In this document: positions 23,414 to 31,237 of the stretch, one piece after another | How the letters are laid out: each line of letters starts with the position of its first letter | How positions within the stretch are numbered: the first letter of the stretch is position 1 | Assembly (NCBI GenBank): GCA_024275895.1 | Contig: JAJRYE010000121.1 | Location: 1 to 56,721 of the forward strand | Length of the DNA stretch: 56,721 nucleotides | Direction of reading: 5' to 3' | Source: Alphaproteobacteria bacterium | GTDB taxonomy: Bacteria; Pseudomonadota; Alphaproteobacteria; Rhizobiales; BM303 | Made by a program: the position numbers and the translations under genes | The notes under the pieces: generated by a model | What the model was told of the DNA's origin: nothing | The model's database searches: none | The model's input: the letters and a program-made list of their open reading frames with translations, nothing else

Positions 23414-24783
23414 TGCATCTGCTGCGGACAACCGCTTTTCGCTGGGCGCTTGTTTACCTCAGTCTTTTCATTCTCTCGGTTACCCTGATTCTGGGTTTTG
23501 TGTACTGGAACACCACCTCGCTCATGAAAGAGCGTATGGATGCCGAAATCAGGGCTGAAAGCGCTGAGCTGCTCGGGCTGTATCAGAACAAGGGGCCGAT
23601 GCGTTTTCTGGAACGTTTGAGAGAGCGCGTTACCGGCGCCGGGGAGGGGCTCTATCTCCTGACCGACTTTACCGGTCGGCCGATTGCCGGAAATCTGGAA
23701 CATTTGCCGCAAGCGGCGGGCAAGGATGGCGGCTGGGTGGAATTTGTCTATCAGACCAGGGTGCCGGATGGTTTTGAAACTCATGCCGCCCGCGCCCAGA
23801 TCAGCATTGTCGCCGGCGGCTTCCGGCTGCTTGTCGGCCGCGATATCAATCAGTTGCGCCGCTTTGGCCGCATGATGCGGCAGGTGCTGATTGTTGCGCT
23901 CATCTTGTCCCTGCTTCTGGGGCTGGGTGGCGGCATCATGATGAGCCGCAACATGCTCAGGCGCATTGAAGGCATCAACCGCACCTCGCGCGCCATCATG
24001 CAGGGAGATTTTGAGCAACGCATCCCGCTGAAAGGTTCCGAAGACGAGATTGACGCACTGGCGCAAAATCTCAATGCGATGCTGGACCAGATTGCTCATC
24101 TCATGCGGGGCCTGCGCGAAGTGAGCGAGAATATCGCCCATGATCTGAAAACCCCGCTCACGCGGCTTCAGGCAAGGCTTGAAGATCTGACCCGCAGCGG
24201 CAATCTCAACGCGGCGGCAAAACAGGCGCTTGAAGAGAGTATCGGCGATGCCCGCAACCTGATCGAAATTTTTAACGCCCTGCTCTCCATCGCCCGCACC
24301 CAGGCCGGCAGCGGCAATCTGGAAGAACATGATATCAGCGCTCTCATGAATGATGTCGCCGAGCTTTACGAGCCGCTGGCGCAGGACAAGAACATCACCC
24401 TGATTTTGGATATCCCGCCGGGGATCATCGCAACCATTGACCGCCAGCTAATCTCCCAGGCTATCGCCAATCTTCTTGATAATGCCTTGAAATATGCCAG
24501 CAGTAACGATGAGGCAAACCCGAAAGTCACCATGAGTCTGAAACGCAAGGAAGCCAGTTTGTCCATATTGATCTGTGATAACGGCCCCGGCATTCCACCG
24601 GAAGAATATGAGCATGTGCAGGAGCGTTTTGTGCGCCTGGACGAAAGCCGCACCCATCCCGGCTCCGGTCTGGGACTCTCGCTGGTGGCCGCCGTCGCCA
24701 AGCTGCACAAGGGCGCTTTCACGCTCGGAGACAACAATCCGGGCCTGTGCGCCGCCCTGACCCTGCCAGTCAAATCACGCTGA
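23413..24783 (+). CDS. Sensor histidine kinase of second two-component pair
   Basis: A 456-residue kinase. Helix 1 spans about 10-33, a periplasmic domain of about 120 residues follows, and helix 2 spans about 155-180 (QVLIVALILSLLLGLGGGIMM). HAMP comes next (RRIEGINRTSRAIMQGDFEQ), then HisKA with His243 in ENIAHDLKTPLTRLQ. The ATPase domain has NLLDNALKYA, DNGPGIPPEEY and GSGLGLSLV, all intact. Start ATG overlaps the regulator stop (TGATG). The ligand is unknown. The 3' end overlaps the convergent CBS gene by nine bases, leaving no intergenic terminator. Confidence 0.9.
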   Translation: MHLLRTTAFRWALVYLSLFILSVTLILGFVYWNTTSLMKERMDAEIRAESAELLGLYQNKGPMRFLERLRERVTGAGEGLYLLTDFTGRPIAGNLEHLPQAAGKDGGWVEFVYQTRVPDGFETHAARAQISIVAGGFRLLVGRDINQLRRFGRMMRQVLIVALILSLLLGLGGGIMMSRNMLRRIEGINRTSRAIMQGDFEQRIPLKGSEDEIDALAQNLNAMLDQIAHLMRGLREVSENIAHDLKTPLTRLQARLEDLTRSGNLNAAAKQALEESIGDARNLIEIFNALLSIARTQAGSGNLEEHDISALMNDVAELYEPLAQDKNITLILDIPPGIIATIDRQLISQAIANLLDNALKYASSNDEANPKVTMSLKRKEASLSILICDNGPGIPPEEYEHVQERFVRLDESRTHPGSGLGLSLVAAVAKLHKGAFTLGDNNPGLCAALTLPVKSR

Positions 24784-25197
24784 GGCGTTCTTTCTGGCGT
24801 CGGCGCGGACATAGCGCACCGTCATGTCGCGCAAGGAGACGATACCGACCATTACCCCGAGCTCGGTGACCAGCGCACGCGAGAGCGAAAACCGGGTCAG
24901 CAGCCGGATGGCGTATTTGATATCCATTCCCGAAGAGAGGGTAAGCACCGGTTTGGTCATGATTTCATAGACGCTGGAGCGGTCAATGGATTTATTGACG
25001 CCGATAATCTTGCCGGAAATATCATGCACCGTAATCATGCCGTATTCATCACCCTCATAGCGCCGGTCAATCACCAGCGCGCTGATATTGTGCTCTTCCA
25101 TCAAATTGAGGGCCTTGTGAATATTGGCCAGACCGTCAATGGTAACCGGGGAGGGGGTCATCACCTCTTTTACGGTGATAAAGGATTTGTCTGTCAT
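24775..25197 (-). CDS. CBS-domain pair protein, last gene of DUF1538 operon
   Basis: A 140-residue soluble protein consisting of two CBS domains (about 8-62 and 75-130), a module that binds adenine nucleotides. First unit: TVKEVMTPSPVTIDGLANIHKAL and NISALVIDRR; second: YEIMTKPVLTLSSGMDIKYAI and SRALVTELGVMVGIVSLRDM. There is no other domain. The start overlaps the end of the PII-like gene by four bases, so the two products are made together. As last gene of an operon with two membrane proteins and a PII-like protein, it probably senses energy charge for that system; this is inference. Confidence 0.88.
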   Translation of the reverse strand: MTDKSFITVKEVMTPSPVTIDGLANIHKALNLMEEHNISALVIDRRYEGDEYGMITVHDISGKIIGVNKSIDRSSVYEIMTKPVLTLSSGMDIKYAIRLLTRFSLSRALVTELGVMVGIVSLRDMTVRYVRADARKNASA

Positions 25198-25544
25198 AGC
25201 TCGTTCTCGATTTCCTGTTCAATTTTCTTGATCTGCCCGCCAAGGCCGATCACGTCCTCGATATCGATCTGCATGGCGATCCCGGATCCGGGTTCTTCTT
25301 CAAAGCGCCCCGCCTTGCACAGGGATTCAAGAATATCACGGCTTAAATGTTCCTCCACAAGCATCAGGACAACATCGCGCTGCCCCTCCAGCGTCAGGCC
25401 CATGAAGGATTTGACCGGCGTTAAGCCCTCGCCGCGGGCGCTGGTGATCACGGTACAGCCTGTAGCACCATTCTCGCGCGCGGTATCGATCACTATATCG
25501 GTTTTTTCTTCCCTAACCATGGCAATAATCAGTTTGAATTTCAT
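25194..25544 (-). CDS. PII-like signalling protein with short T-loop
   Basis: A 116-residue protein with the PII (GlnB-type) ferredoxin-like fold: opening strand MKFKLIIAMVREEKTDIVID, NGATGCTVITSARGEG (the GATG..T....G.G element before the T-loop) and GSGIAMQIDIEDVIGL (C-loop side). The T-loop region (about 37-55) is shorter than in GlnB and has no tyrosine at the uridylylation position, so GlnD control is unlikely. It follows the second DUF1538 gene by four bases. By analogy with GlnK-AmtB and SbtB-SbtA it may bind and gate the neighbouring membrane proteins. The fold call is good; the regulatory role is inference. Confidence 0.85.
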   Translation of the reverse strand: MKFKLIIAMVREEKTDIVIDTARENGATGCTVITSARGEGLTPVKSFMGLTLEGQRDVVLMLVEEHLSRDILESLCKAGRFEEEPGSGIAMQIDIEDVIGLGGQIKKIEQEIENEL

Positions 25545-25548
25545 GACA

Positions 25549-26355
25549 TTACGGCTCCTGATTTTTCAGTCTATCAGCTTTGGCTGTTTTTGGGGAATCG
25601 CGCCGCGCCAGCCATTCGCTGATCTGCGCATAGCCCATGACTGTAATCATGGGAAACAAACTGGCAAGGGCAATCAGCCCGAACCCGTCCAGAAGCGCCG
25701 AGCGCCCCGGAACCGTGGAGGCCAGCCCCAGCCCCAATGCGGCCACCAGCGGTACGGTCACGGTGGAGGTTGTCACCCCGCCCGAATCATAAGCCAGCGG
25801 CACGATCATTTTCGGCGCAAAGAAAGTCTGTACGATAACAATCAGGTATCCCGCGATCATATACATGAAAAGCGGCGTTCCGGTGACAATCCTGAAGGTG
25901 CCGACGCCAAGGCTCAGCGCCACCCCGAAGGCAACCGCAAGCCGCAACCCCCAGGCGCCAAGACTTCCGCCCGAGACATCCCTGGCCTTGAGTGCAACTG
26001 CAATAAGCGCCGGCTCGGCGATTGTGGTCGCAAAGCCGATGGCGAAAGCGAAAATATAAACCCAGTAGTAATCGCTCCAGCCCAGATCCCTGATTTCTCC
26101 TGAACCGGCAATAAAGGCCGGGTCGGTGAGCTGGCGCGCCATTTCCTTGCCAAGGGGAAACAGCGCCTTTTCAAGCCCGACGAGAAAAAACGCCAGCCCG
26201 ATGATCACATAAACCGAACCGATCAGCACTTTTTTCAGATGCGGCACCGGCCGCCGCAGCACAAAGACCTGAAAGAAAATTAAAATCCCCGCAATGGGAA
26301 ACACATCGAAGATGGTCGCCGCAATGGTCTGGCCAAGGGAAAAAAGCAAATCCAT
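25549..26355 (-). CDS. DUF1538 membrane protein, second half-unit
   Basis: A 268-residue polytopic protein of the DUF1538 family (function unknown, transporter-like). It has about seven hydrophobic helices. Family motifs: GLEKALFPLGKEMA, IGFATTIAEPALIAVALKA, and SGGVTTSTVTVPLVAALGLGLA, each of which recurs in the upstream paralogue. A basic cytoplasmic tail closes the chain (LARRDSPKTAKADRLKNQE). DUF1538 proteins that I know are often about 500 residues with two repeats; here the two repeats are separate genes. TGATG joins it to the upstream stop. Substrate unknown. Confidence 0.85.
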   Translation of the reverse strand: MDLLFSLGQTIAATIFDVFPIAGILIFFQVFVLRRPVPHLKKVLIGSVYVIIGLAFFLVGLEKALFPLGKEMARQLTDPAFIAGSGEIRDLGWSDYYWVYIFAFAIGFATTIAEPALIAVALKARDVSGGSLGAWGLRLAVAFGVALSLGVGTFRIVTGTPLFMYMIAGYLIVIVQTFFAPKMIVPLAYDSGGVTTSTVTVPLVAALGLGLASTVPGRSALLDGFGLIALASLFPMITVMGYAQISEWLARRDSPKTAKADRLKNQEP

Positions 26356-27089
26356 CAGGTTACAATCCCGAAAACCAGCACGAAGATAATCGGGCTGAGC
26401 GAGGCAAAGGCGATCAGCCCGAAGCCGTCAACCATGGGATTGCGCCCGCGGATGACCTTGGCCAGCCCGATCCCGAGCGCGGTGACAAGCGGCACGGTAA
26501 TCGTCGATGTGGTCACGCCGCCCGAATCATAGGCGATGCCGATAATTTCCGGCGGTGCCAACATGGTCAGGATGACGACAAGCGCATAACCGCTGATAAT
26601 CAGATATTGAATCGGCCAGCCCTTCAGGATGCGGAAAACCCCCAAAACCAGCGAAGAGCCCACCGCCAGCGCCACCGTATAGCGCAGCATATGGGCGTAA
26701 TTTTCCCTTGTCCGGGGCAAATCTTCAATCGCGCCCGCCCGCGCCATGGTCTTGGCCGCCTCATCGCAAATGGCGATAAGCGCCGGTTCCGCCACCGTGG
26801 TGCCAAAGCCGAGGCCGAAAGAAAACAGCAGCAGCCAAAAAAGACTACCCTTGCCGGCAAGGGCGTTGGCCATGGCGTCGCCCAGCGGAAACAGCGCCAT
26901 CTCCAGCCCCTGAATGAAGATCGCCAGCCCGACCATGACAAGCACAAGCCCGGTAAGGATGCCGGAAAGGTCCTGAATGCCCTGTTGCAGAACAACAAAC
27001 TGGAAAAAGATAATGATTATGACAATCGGCAGCAGGTCCCGGGCGGTGCCGCCCACCAGATTGAGAAAAGAAGCAAACCCCCGCATCAT
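26355..27089 (-). CDS. DUF1538 membrane protein, first half-unit
   Basis: A 244-residue paralogue of the next gene, with the same motif order: GLEMALFPLGDAMA, FGLGFGTTVAEPALIAI, AYDSGGVTTSTITVPLVTA. About seven membrane helices are visible. The conserved T-x-x-E-P-A-L and S-G-G-V-T-T-S-T motifs lie in the middle and near the C-terminal third and look like ion- or substrate-binding re-entrant segments; in the two halves together they would form an inverted or tandem pair typical of transporters. Two adjacent ATGs at 27089 and 27086 are possible starts. It is the first gene of a four-gene operon. Confidence 0.85.
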   Translation of the reverse strand: MMRGFASFLNLVGGTARDLLPIVIIIIFFQFVVLQQGIQDLSGILTGLVLVMVGLAIFIQGLEMALFPLGDAMANALAGKGSLFWLLLFSFGLGFGTTVAEPALIAICDEAAKTMARAGAIEDLPRTRENYAHMLRYTVALAVGSSLVLGVFRILKGWPIQYLIISGYALVVILTMLAPPEIIGIAYDSGGVTTSTITVPLVTALGIGLAKVIRGRNPMVDGFGLIAFASLSPIIFVLVFGIVT

Positions 27090-27232
27090 GTTTTCATTAC
27101 CGCTTTGAATCTCGTTGTTTTCCCAATTCTAGAGAAAGAACCTTATAGATTTATGAGGGTTTTGATTTTTCCCTTGCCGGTTGCCACAAGGCACGGCATT
27201 GGGTTCATTTTGCCCGAACAGCCCCATTCATT

Positions 27233-27258
27233 GTCATTCCCGCTTTCGCAGGAATGAT
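27233..27258. repeat. GTCATTCC-type palindromic repeat, copy 1
   Basis: GTCATTCC (27233-27240) and GGAATGAT (27251-27258) are inverted around CGCTTTCGCA, whose GC pairs extend the stem. This resembles the short intergenic palindromes (TGTCATTCCCGC...) that occur in many copies in numerous bacterial genomes. Further relatives in this window are at 27356 and 56028. Confidence 0.7.
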
Positions 27259-27355
27259 AATTTCACCTTTATCGTATATAAATGATTTTATTAAGTTTTA
27301 TTGGCCGGTGATGTGAGTGCTGTCTAGCCCGGACCTCCTGAAATGTCACGCGATT

Positions 27356-27388
27356 GTCCTGCCGGGTCCCTGCCTTTGCGGGAGTGAC
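27356..27388. repeat. GTCATTCC-type palindromic repeat, degenerate copy 2
   Basis: The right half, TTTGCGGGAGTGAC, has the standard form of this repeat class; the left half (GGGTCCCTGCC) has lost its outer bases, so only TCCCTGC/GCGGGA still pairs. It lies about 100 bases from copy 1. Confidence 0.5.
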
Positions 27389-27539
27389 AAGTCTGGTTGG
27401 GTTGTGCGCTGTGGCTGCTTGCCTGAATATGAACGGTTTGTGAACATGCCGTTCGGATTAGCTTCAGACAGACCGTGGCATTCTTGCTTTCACAACAAGG
27501 AGCCCGGCAAAGGCTTCGCGTCAGGCAAGGAGAAGACAG

Positions 27540-27914
27540 ATGACCCCGAAGACAAGCTCGATTGGCAACTTTCTTCTTTCCTCTTTCGCGGTCTGCTTTG
27601 CCCTGGGCGCCGGAGCCCTTAGCGCCGGAACGCCGAAAACCGTGGTCAAGAGCCCGGTCGAGGTGGCTTTTGGAGTGCCGCTTTCCAATGGCTATTACGG
27701 CGCCTATCAGCAAGGCGCGGTATTCTCGCAGCTCCGCATCTGCCGCTCTTACGGGCGGATCATCAAAACCCTTGAAACCGGTGGATTTTCAGACTTCTCG
27801 CAGGTCCGCATCGACCAGAACTACATCCGCATGAATGCGCAAAAAGGTGGCCGGCTCATCCGGCTGAAAGTCAACCGCTGCTCCGGGAATATCTCCCGGC
27901 GCTGGACAAGCTGA
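27540..27914 (+). CDS. Small secreted protein of unknown function
   Basis: A 124-residue protein with a plausible signal peptide (residues 8-30, FLLSSFAVCFALGAGALSAG), a GGAG-type RBS (27526-27534 region), and a mature part of about 95 residues that looks beta-rich (LRICRSYGRIIKTLETGGFS, FSQVRIDQNYIRMNAQ, GRLIRLKVNRCSGNI). Two cysteines remain in the mature part (LRICRSY and NRCSG) and could form a disulfide. The closing strands resemble PepSY-like layout but weakly. I do not recognise a family. A terminator-like hairpin follows 40 bases after the stop. Confidence 0.6.
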   Translation: MTPKTSSIGNFLLSSFAVCFALGAGALSAGTPKTVVKSPVEVAFGVPLSNGYYGAYQQGAVFSQLRICRSYGRIIKTLETGGFSDFSQVRIDQNYIRMNAQKGGRLIRLKVNRCSGNISRRWTS

Positions 27915-27954
27915 CAAGGTTTCTTTTCAGGTTTTTAAAAGACCTGCTTTAAAA

Positions 27955-28012
27955 CCGCCCGGACTGAAAACCCCACCCCTCTCTCTCTCGCCAGTCCGGG
28001 CGGCCCCTCTTT
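27955..28012 (+). terminator. Hairpin with C/CU-rich loop, terminator-like (copy A)
   Basis: A perfect 11-base stem, CCGCCCGGACT (27955-27965) with AGTCCGGGCGG (27993-28003), and a 27-base loop containing CCCCACCCCTCTCTCTCTC. CCCCTCTTT follows. The stem sequence is nearly the same as that of copy B at 28092. It would terminate the small secreted protein gene, but the long pyrimidine loop is unusual for a plain terminator. Confidence 0.65.
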
Positions 28013-28066
28013 ACCGGTTCGATCACACCCCCTCGAAATTGTGGTAACGCCGGACACGCTCCCCAC

Positions 28067-28086
28067 TCAGGCTGAATACAGCCTGA
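28067..28086 (+). other. Small perfect hairpin between the two C-rich hairpins
   Basis: TCAGGCTG (28067-28074) and CAGCCTGA (28079-28086) form an eight-base perfect stem with an AATA tetraloop. With the flanking hairpins it makes an ordered array that suggests a structured RNA ending at 28135. Confidence 0.6.
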
Positions 28087-28091
28087 CCCCA

Positions 28092-28135
28092 GGCCGCCCG
28101 GACCCAACCCCACAGTCCGGGCGGCCTCTTTTATT
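28092..28135 (+). terminator. Rho-independent terminator with C-rich loop (copy B)
   Basis: A perfect 12-base stem, GGCCGCCCGGAC (28092-28103) with GTCCGGGCGGCC (28115-28126), has the loop CCAACCCCACA and is followed by TCTTTTATT. It shares its stem with copy A. The 308-base gap from 27915 to 28221 otherwise holds no gene. Confidence 0.75.
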
Positions 28136-28221
28136 CCGCCAAGAATCATTTATGGTTAACGCTTGGTTAACCAAAATGCTCGTTTATGTTCAGGACAAGC
28201 AAAAACCGCGGGGGGAACGTA

Positions 28222-28833
28222 ATGGGCAATAGGAAATATCAGCTTCTGGCTTTGCCCGCTCTCGCCATCTTTTTGAGCGGTTGTGTTTCCTCCTCCGGCG
28301 GCAATCCGGGTTCATTCCTGCTTTCGCGCGGCCTCTCCCAACCCACGCCCAAAGCCGCAACCTATTGCTCCAACCATGGCTGCCAGAAACGCACCCGCAT
28401 CTCGCTTGCGGGCAGGAACTGGTCGCGCATCGCGGCAAAATTCAAAAGGCGTCATTCGCCCGCCTCCGAACGGCGCGCCATTGCCTCGGCCATGGCTATC
28501 TATGAGAGGGTTGGCGGCAAGGCGTCGGGCTCGTCCGGTGACCGGGCGCGCACCCAGTTTGACAACACAAACCAGCTCGATTGCATTGATGAAGCCTCGA
28601 ATATGACCTCACTGCTTGTGATGCTCAATTCCGCCGGTTTGCTCAGATACAACAAGCCCGTCGCGCCTTCCTCGCGCCCCGTGAGCAACGGCAATCGCTG
28701 GCCGCATTTTGCCGGAACCGTGAAGGACAAAAGAACCGGCAAGCTCTATGTCATCGATTCCTGGTTCCGCGCCAACGGCAAGCCCGCCGTTGTCGTTCCC
28801 TATTCAAAATGGAAAACCGGCTGGTCGGCCTGA
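28222..28833 (+). CDS. Lipoprotein with Cys-His-Asp arrangement, transglutaminase-like?
   Basis: A 203-residue lipoprotein. The signal peptide ends in the lipobox LSGC, so Cys21 is the acylated residue. The next residues (VSSSGG) lack the Asp that would keep it in the inner membrane, so outer-membrane sorting is likely. The mature domain has a helix (ERRAIASAMAIYERVG), then LDCIDEASNMTSLLVML (Cys121 at a helix start), WPHFAGTV (His162) and LYVIDSWF (Asp179). This order and spacing resemble a transglutaminase-type papain fold, but I do not recognise the family, and activity is inference. The ATG at 28222 is preferred over one at 28186, which lacks the direct lead into the signal. Confidence 0.65.
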   Translation: MGNRKYQLLALPALAIFLSGCVSSSGGNPGSFLLSRGLSQPTPKAATYCSNHGCQKRTRISLAGRNWSRIAAKFKRRHSPASERRAIASAMAIYERVGGKASGSSGDRARTQFDNTNQLDCIDEASNMTSLLVMLNSAGLLRYNKPVAPSSRPVSNGNRWPHFAGTVKDKRTGKLYVIDSWFRANGKPAVVVPYSKWKTGWSA

Positions 28834-28939
28834 AAACCCATGCCGCGAATTGCCGTTCCCGGCTCTGGTATCGGACCGGCTAAAAGTGTATGAAGGCCGG
28901 GATGTAGGCTCGGGACCCTTTGGTGTATTTGTAGCATAG

Positions 28940-31237
28940 ATGTCTTTTTGGAATTTTATCAACTCGACCGGGTTCGGAGTCGAAAGGCTGGGGCTGGTGG
29001 CCTTGAAGTGGCCCAGAGCCGTGCTGGCCGGCCTAGTTCTGCTGACCGCCATCATGGCGGGCGGGGTGGTCAAGGTCGGCTTTAATGCCGATATGCGCGA
29101 TGTTTTTCGCTCGAAAAGTCAGGCTTACCGCAGCTTTGAAGAGATAACCGGAATTTTCCCCGGTAGTGAGTTTGACGCCATGCTGCTGGTCGAGGGCGGC
29201 GATATTTTCATGCCCAGGCGCCTTGAGGCCCTGCGTTCCTTGCATCTGGACATGAATTTTATCGACGGGGTCAAGGGCGTGATCTCGATATTCTCGGTGC
29301 GTCAGCCGCCGCAGGGGAGCAATGCCCTCTCGCCGCTAATTCCCGCCGAACTTGCACCCGAAAAAATGCAGGCGTTAAAATCCGGGCTTCTCAAACACCC
29401 CATCGTGCGCGGCAAGCTTTTATCCGGGCAAGGTGATCTGACCCTTTTTATTATCAAGCTTGACCGCAAAACCCTGCAAGGCCCGGCGCGAAACAGGCTC
29501 TATGAGGAGATTCGCAGTTTTGCCGCCGAAACGCTGCGCGATACCGGGCTCACATATACCCTGGCCGGAAAACCGGTGCTCTACGCCCTCATTATCGCCG
29601 AGCTGATCCGGGATCAGATGCTCTTCAAACTTCTGGGCCTGTCGCTCTCCGTCTTTATCGCCTGGCTGTTCTTCCGCAGCTTTAAATATGTTCTCCTGGC
29701 CTCCCTGCCGCCCGCCCTGGCCACCATCTGGCTGTTCGGCCTCATGGGTTGGCTTGGCATTAATGTGAACACCCTGAACAATGTGGTGCCGACCCTTGTC
29801 ATGGTGATCGCCTTTACCAATGCGGTGCATATGCTCTTTGCCCTGCGCCGCTACCGTCAGGGCGGCAAGAGCACCTATACCGCCATGCGCGATGCGGTGC
29901 TTGAAGTCGGACCGGCCACCGTTCTGGCGACGCTGACCACCTCCATCGCCCTGCTCTCGCTCACCGCAACGGGGCACTATTATATTATCATCTTCGGGCT
30001 GCTCGCGGCCATGGGGGCCCTGATCAGCCTGAGTGTCGTCCTGCTCGTCATCCCCTCGCTGGGCTTGCTCGTCATGCGCAATGAGCCGGTGAGCCGGATG
30101 GGAGGGGCCGATGATAAAATCTACAGCGCCGTGCTCGCCTTTTGCCTCGCTTGCGGCCGCGCCGTCAAGGCGCGGGGGCGGCTGATTTTTGCCGCCGGTC
30201 TTGGCCTTGCCATTCTGGCCGGCGCCCTGCACAGCCTTAACCGACCGTATTATCTTTATAAGGAATTCATGCCAAAAGGCGCGCCTACGGTTGCGGCAAT
30301 GGAAAAAATCGACACCAAACTCTCCGGCGCCAGCTCGCTCTATGTATTTTTGCAATGGCCCGAAGGTTATGACATGCGTGCGCCGCAAACCCTTGACCTT
30401 GTCGCCAAAGTGCATGCGGTTCTGCAAAACAGCGCGGCAATCAAACAGGTCTGGTCGCTCGCAACCCTTCTTGAGTGGATGGGAAAGGACACACCGGAGA
30501 CCAGGACCAAATTGTTCGATCTTTTGCAAAAATCCGCCAGCCCCACCAATTCGCGTCTGATTTCCTTCTCCGAACGAGCCTCTCTCGTCACCGGATTTTT
30601 CGAGGTACTTGAAGCCGGCAAGCTTGTCCCGGTGCTCGATAAACTGAATGCCGGGCTGGAGCCCCTGCGCAAGGCTTATCCGGACGTCAGGATTGAAATT
30701 TCCGGTATTGCCGCGGTTTCGGCCTATTCGACTTCAAACATGATCTGGTTGCTGAACCGTTCGCTGTTTCTGGCCATCATTTTCAATATTTTCCTTATCG
30801 GGCTGTGTTTCCGCTCGGCCCGTTTTGCCCTTTACTCGATCCTGCCCAACCTGACTCCCATCGTGGTGGCCGGTGCAATGCTTTACCTGACCGGGCAGGG
30901 GCTGCAATTCACTTCGATTGTCGCCTTCACCATTGCCTTTGGCATCGCGGTCGATAACACCATACATTTTCTGCACCGGTTTCAGCTTGAAAAGCATCGG
31001 GGCAAGAGTGTAAGCCACTCTCTGAAATCGGTGTTGGCAACCGTGGGGCCGGTTCTGGTGGTCACGACGATTATTCTTTCTGCCGGCATCGGCATCACCA
31101 TGCTGTCACATCTGCCCATGGTGCAGATATATGGCCGTTTGATGGTTCTTATCCTTGTTGTCGCCCTGATTGCTGATATTCTGCTGCTTCCGGCGATCCT
31201 GAAAACCTTTGAACGGGAAACAAAAAATGAGGCCTGA
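28940..31237 (+). CDS. MMPL/RND-family exporter
   Basis: A 765-residue RND superfamily protein of the MMPL type. Layout: helix 1 (about 22-45), periplasmic domain (46-205), helices 2-6 (about 205-385, including FTNAVHMLFALRRYRQ), a second half beginning near helix 7 (about 415), a second periplasmic domain (440-590) and helices 8-12 (about 595-760, with GIAVDNTIHFLHRFQLEK). The two-fold repeat is complete. No membrane-fusion or outer-membrane partner is encoded nearby. Such proteins export lipids or hydrophobic molecules, and HpnN in the same superfamily moves hopanoids; the substrate here is unknown. The next gene overlaps by 11 bases. Confidence 0.85.
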   Translation: MSFWNFINSTGFGVERLGLVALKWPRAVLAGLVLLTAIMAGGVVKVGFNADMRDVFRSKSQAYRSFEEITGIFPGSEFDAMLLVEGGDIFMPRRLEALRSLHLDMNFIDGVKGVISIFSVRQPPQGSNALSPLIPAELAPEKMQALKSGLLKHPIVRGKLLSGQGDLTLFIIKLDRKTLQGPARNRLYEEIRSFAAETLRDTGLTYTLAGKPVLYALIIAELIRDQMLFKLLGLSLSVFIAWLFFRSFKYVLLASLPPALATIWLFGLMGWLGINVNTLNNVVPTLVMVIAFTNAVHMLFALRRYRQGGKSTYTAMRDAVLEVGPATVLATLTTSIALLSLTATGHYYIIIFGLLAAMGALISLSVVLLVIPSLGLLVMRNEPVSRMGGADDKIYSAVLAFCLACGRAVKARGRLIFAAGLGLAILAGALHSLNRPYYLYKEFMPKGAPTVAAMEKIDTKLSGASSLYVFLQWPEGYDMRAPQTLDLVAKVHAVLQNSAAIKQVWSLATLLEWMGKDTPETRTKLFDLLQKSASPTNSRLISFSERASLVTGFFEVLEAGKLVPVLDKLNAGLEPLRKAYPDVRIEISGIAAVSAYSTSNMIWLLNRSLFLAIIFNIFLIGLCFRSARFALYSILPNLTPIVVAGAMLYLTGQGLQFTSIVAFTIAFGIAVDNTIHFLHRFQLEKHRGKSVSHSLKSVLATVGPVLVVTTIILSAGIGITMLSHLPMVQIYGRLMVLILVVALIADILLLPAILKTFERETKNEA

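Larger units (their letters stand above)
27090..27539. other. 450-base gap with two palindromic repeat elements
   Basis: No convincing reading frame crosses this divergent region. It must hold the promoters of the DUF1538 operon (minus) and the small secreted protein gene (plus). The middle (27255-27300) is AT-rich. Two palindromes of the GTCATTCC type are listed separately. No sigma-70 promoter with good spacing was identified with confidence. Confidence 0.6.

Noticed and set aside
25024-26103. 359-codon plus-strand frame across the PII-like and DUF1538 genes
   Set aside because: The minus-strand genes have family motifs and coupled starts and stops; the plus frame is a shadow.
28014-28040. 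GGTTCGATC resembling a tRNA T-arm
   Set aside because: No matching acceptor, D- or anticodon arms could be folded around it, and the flanks pair with the C-rich hairpins instead.
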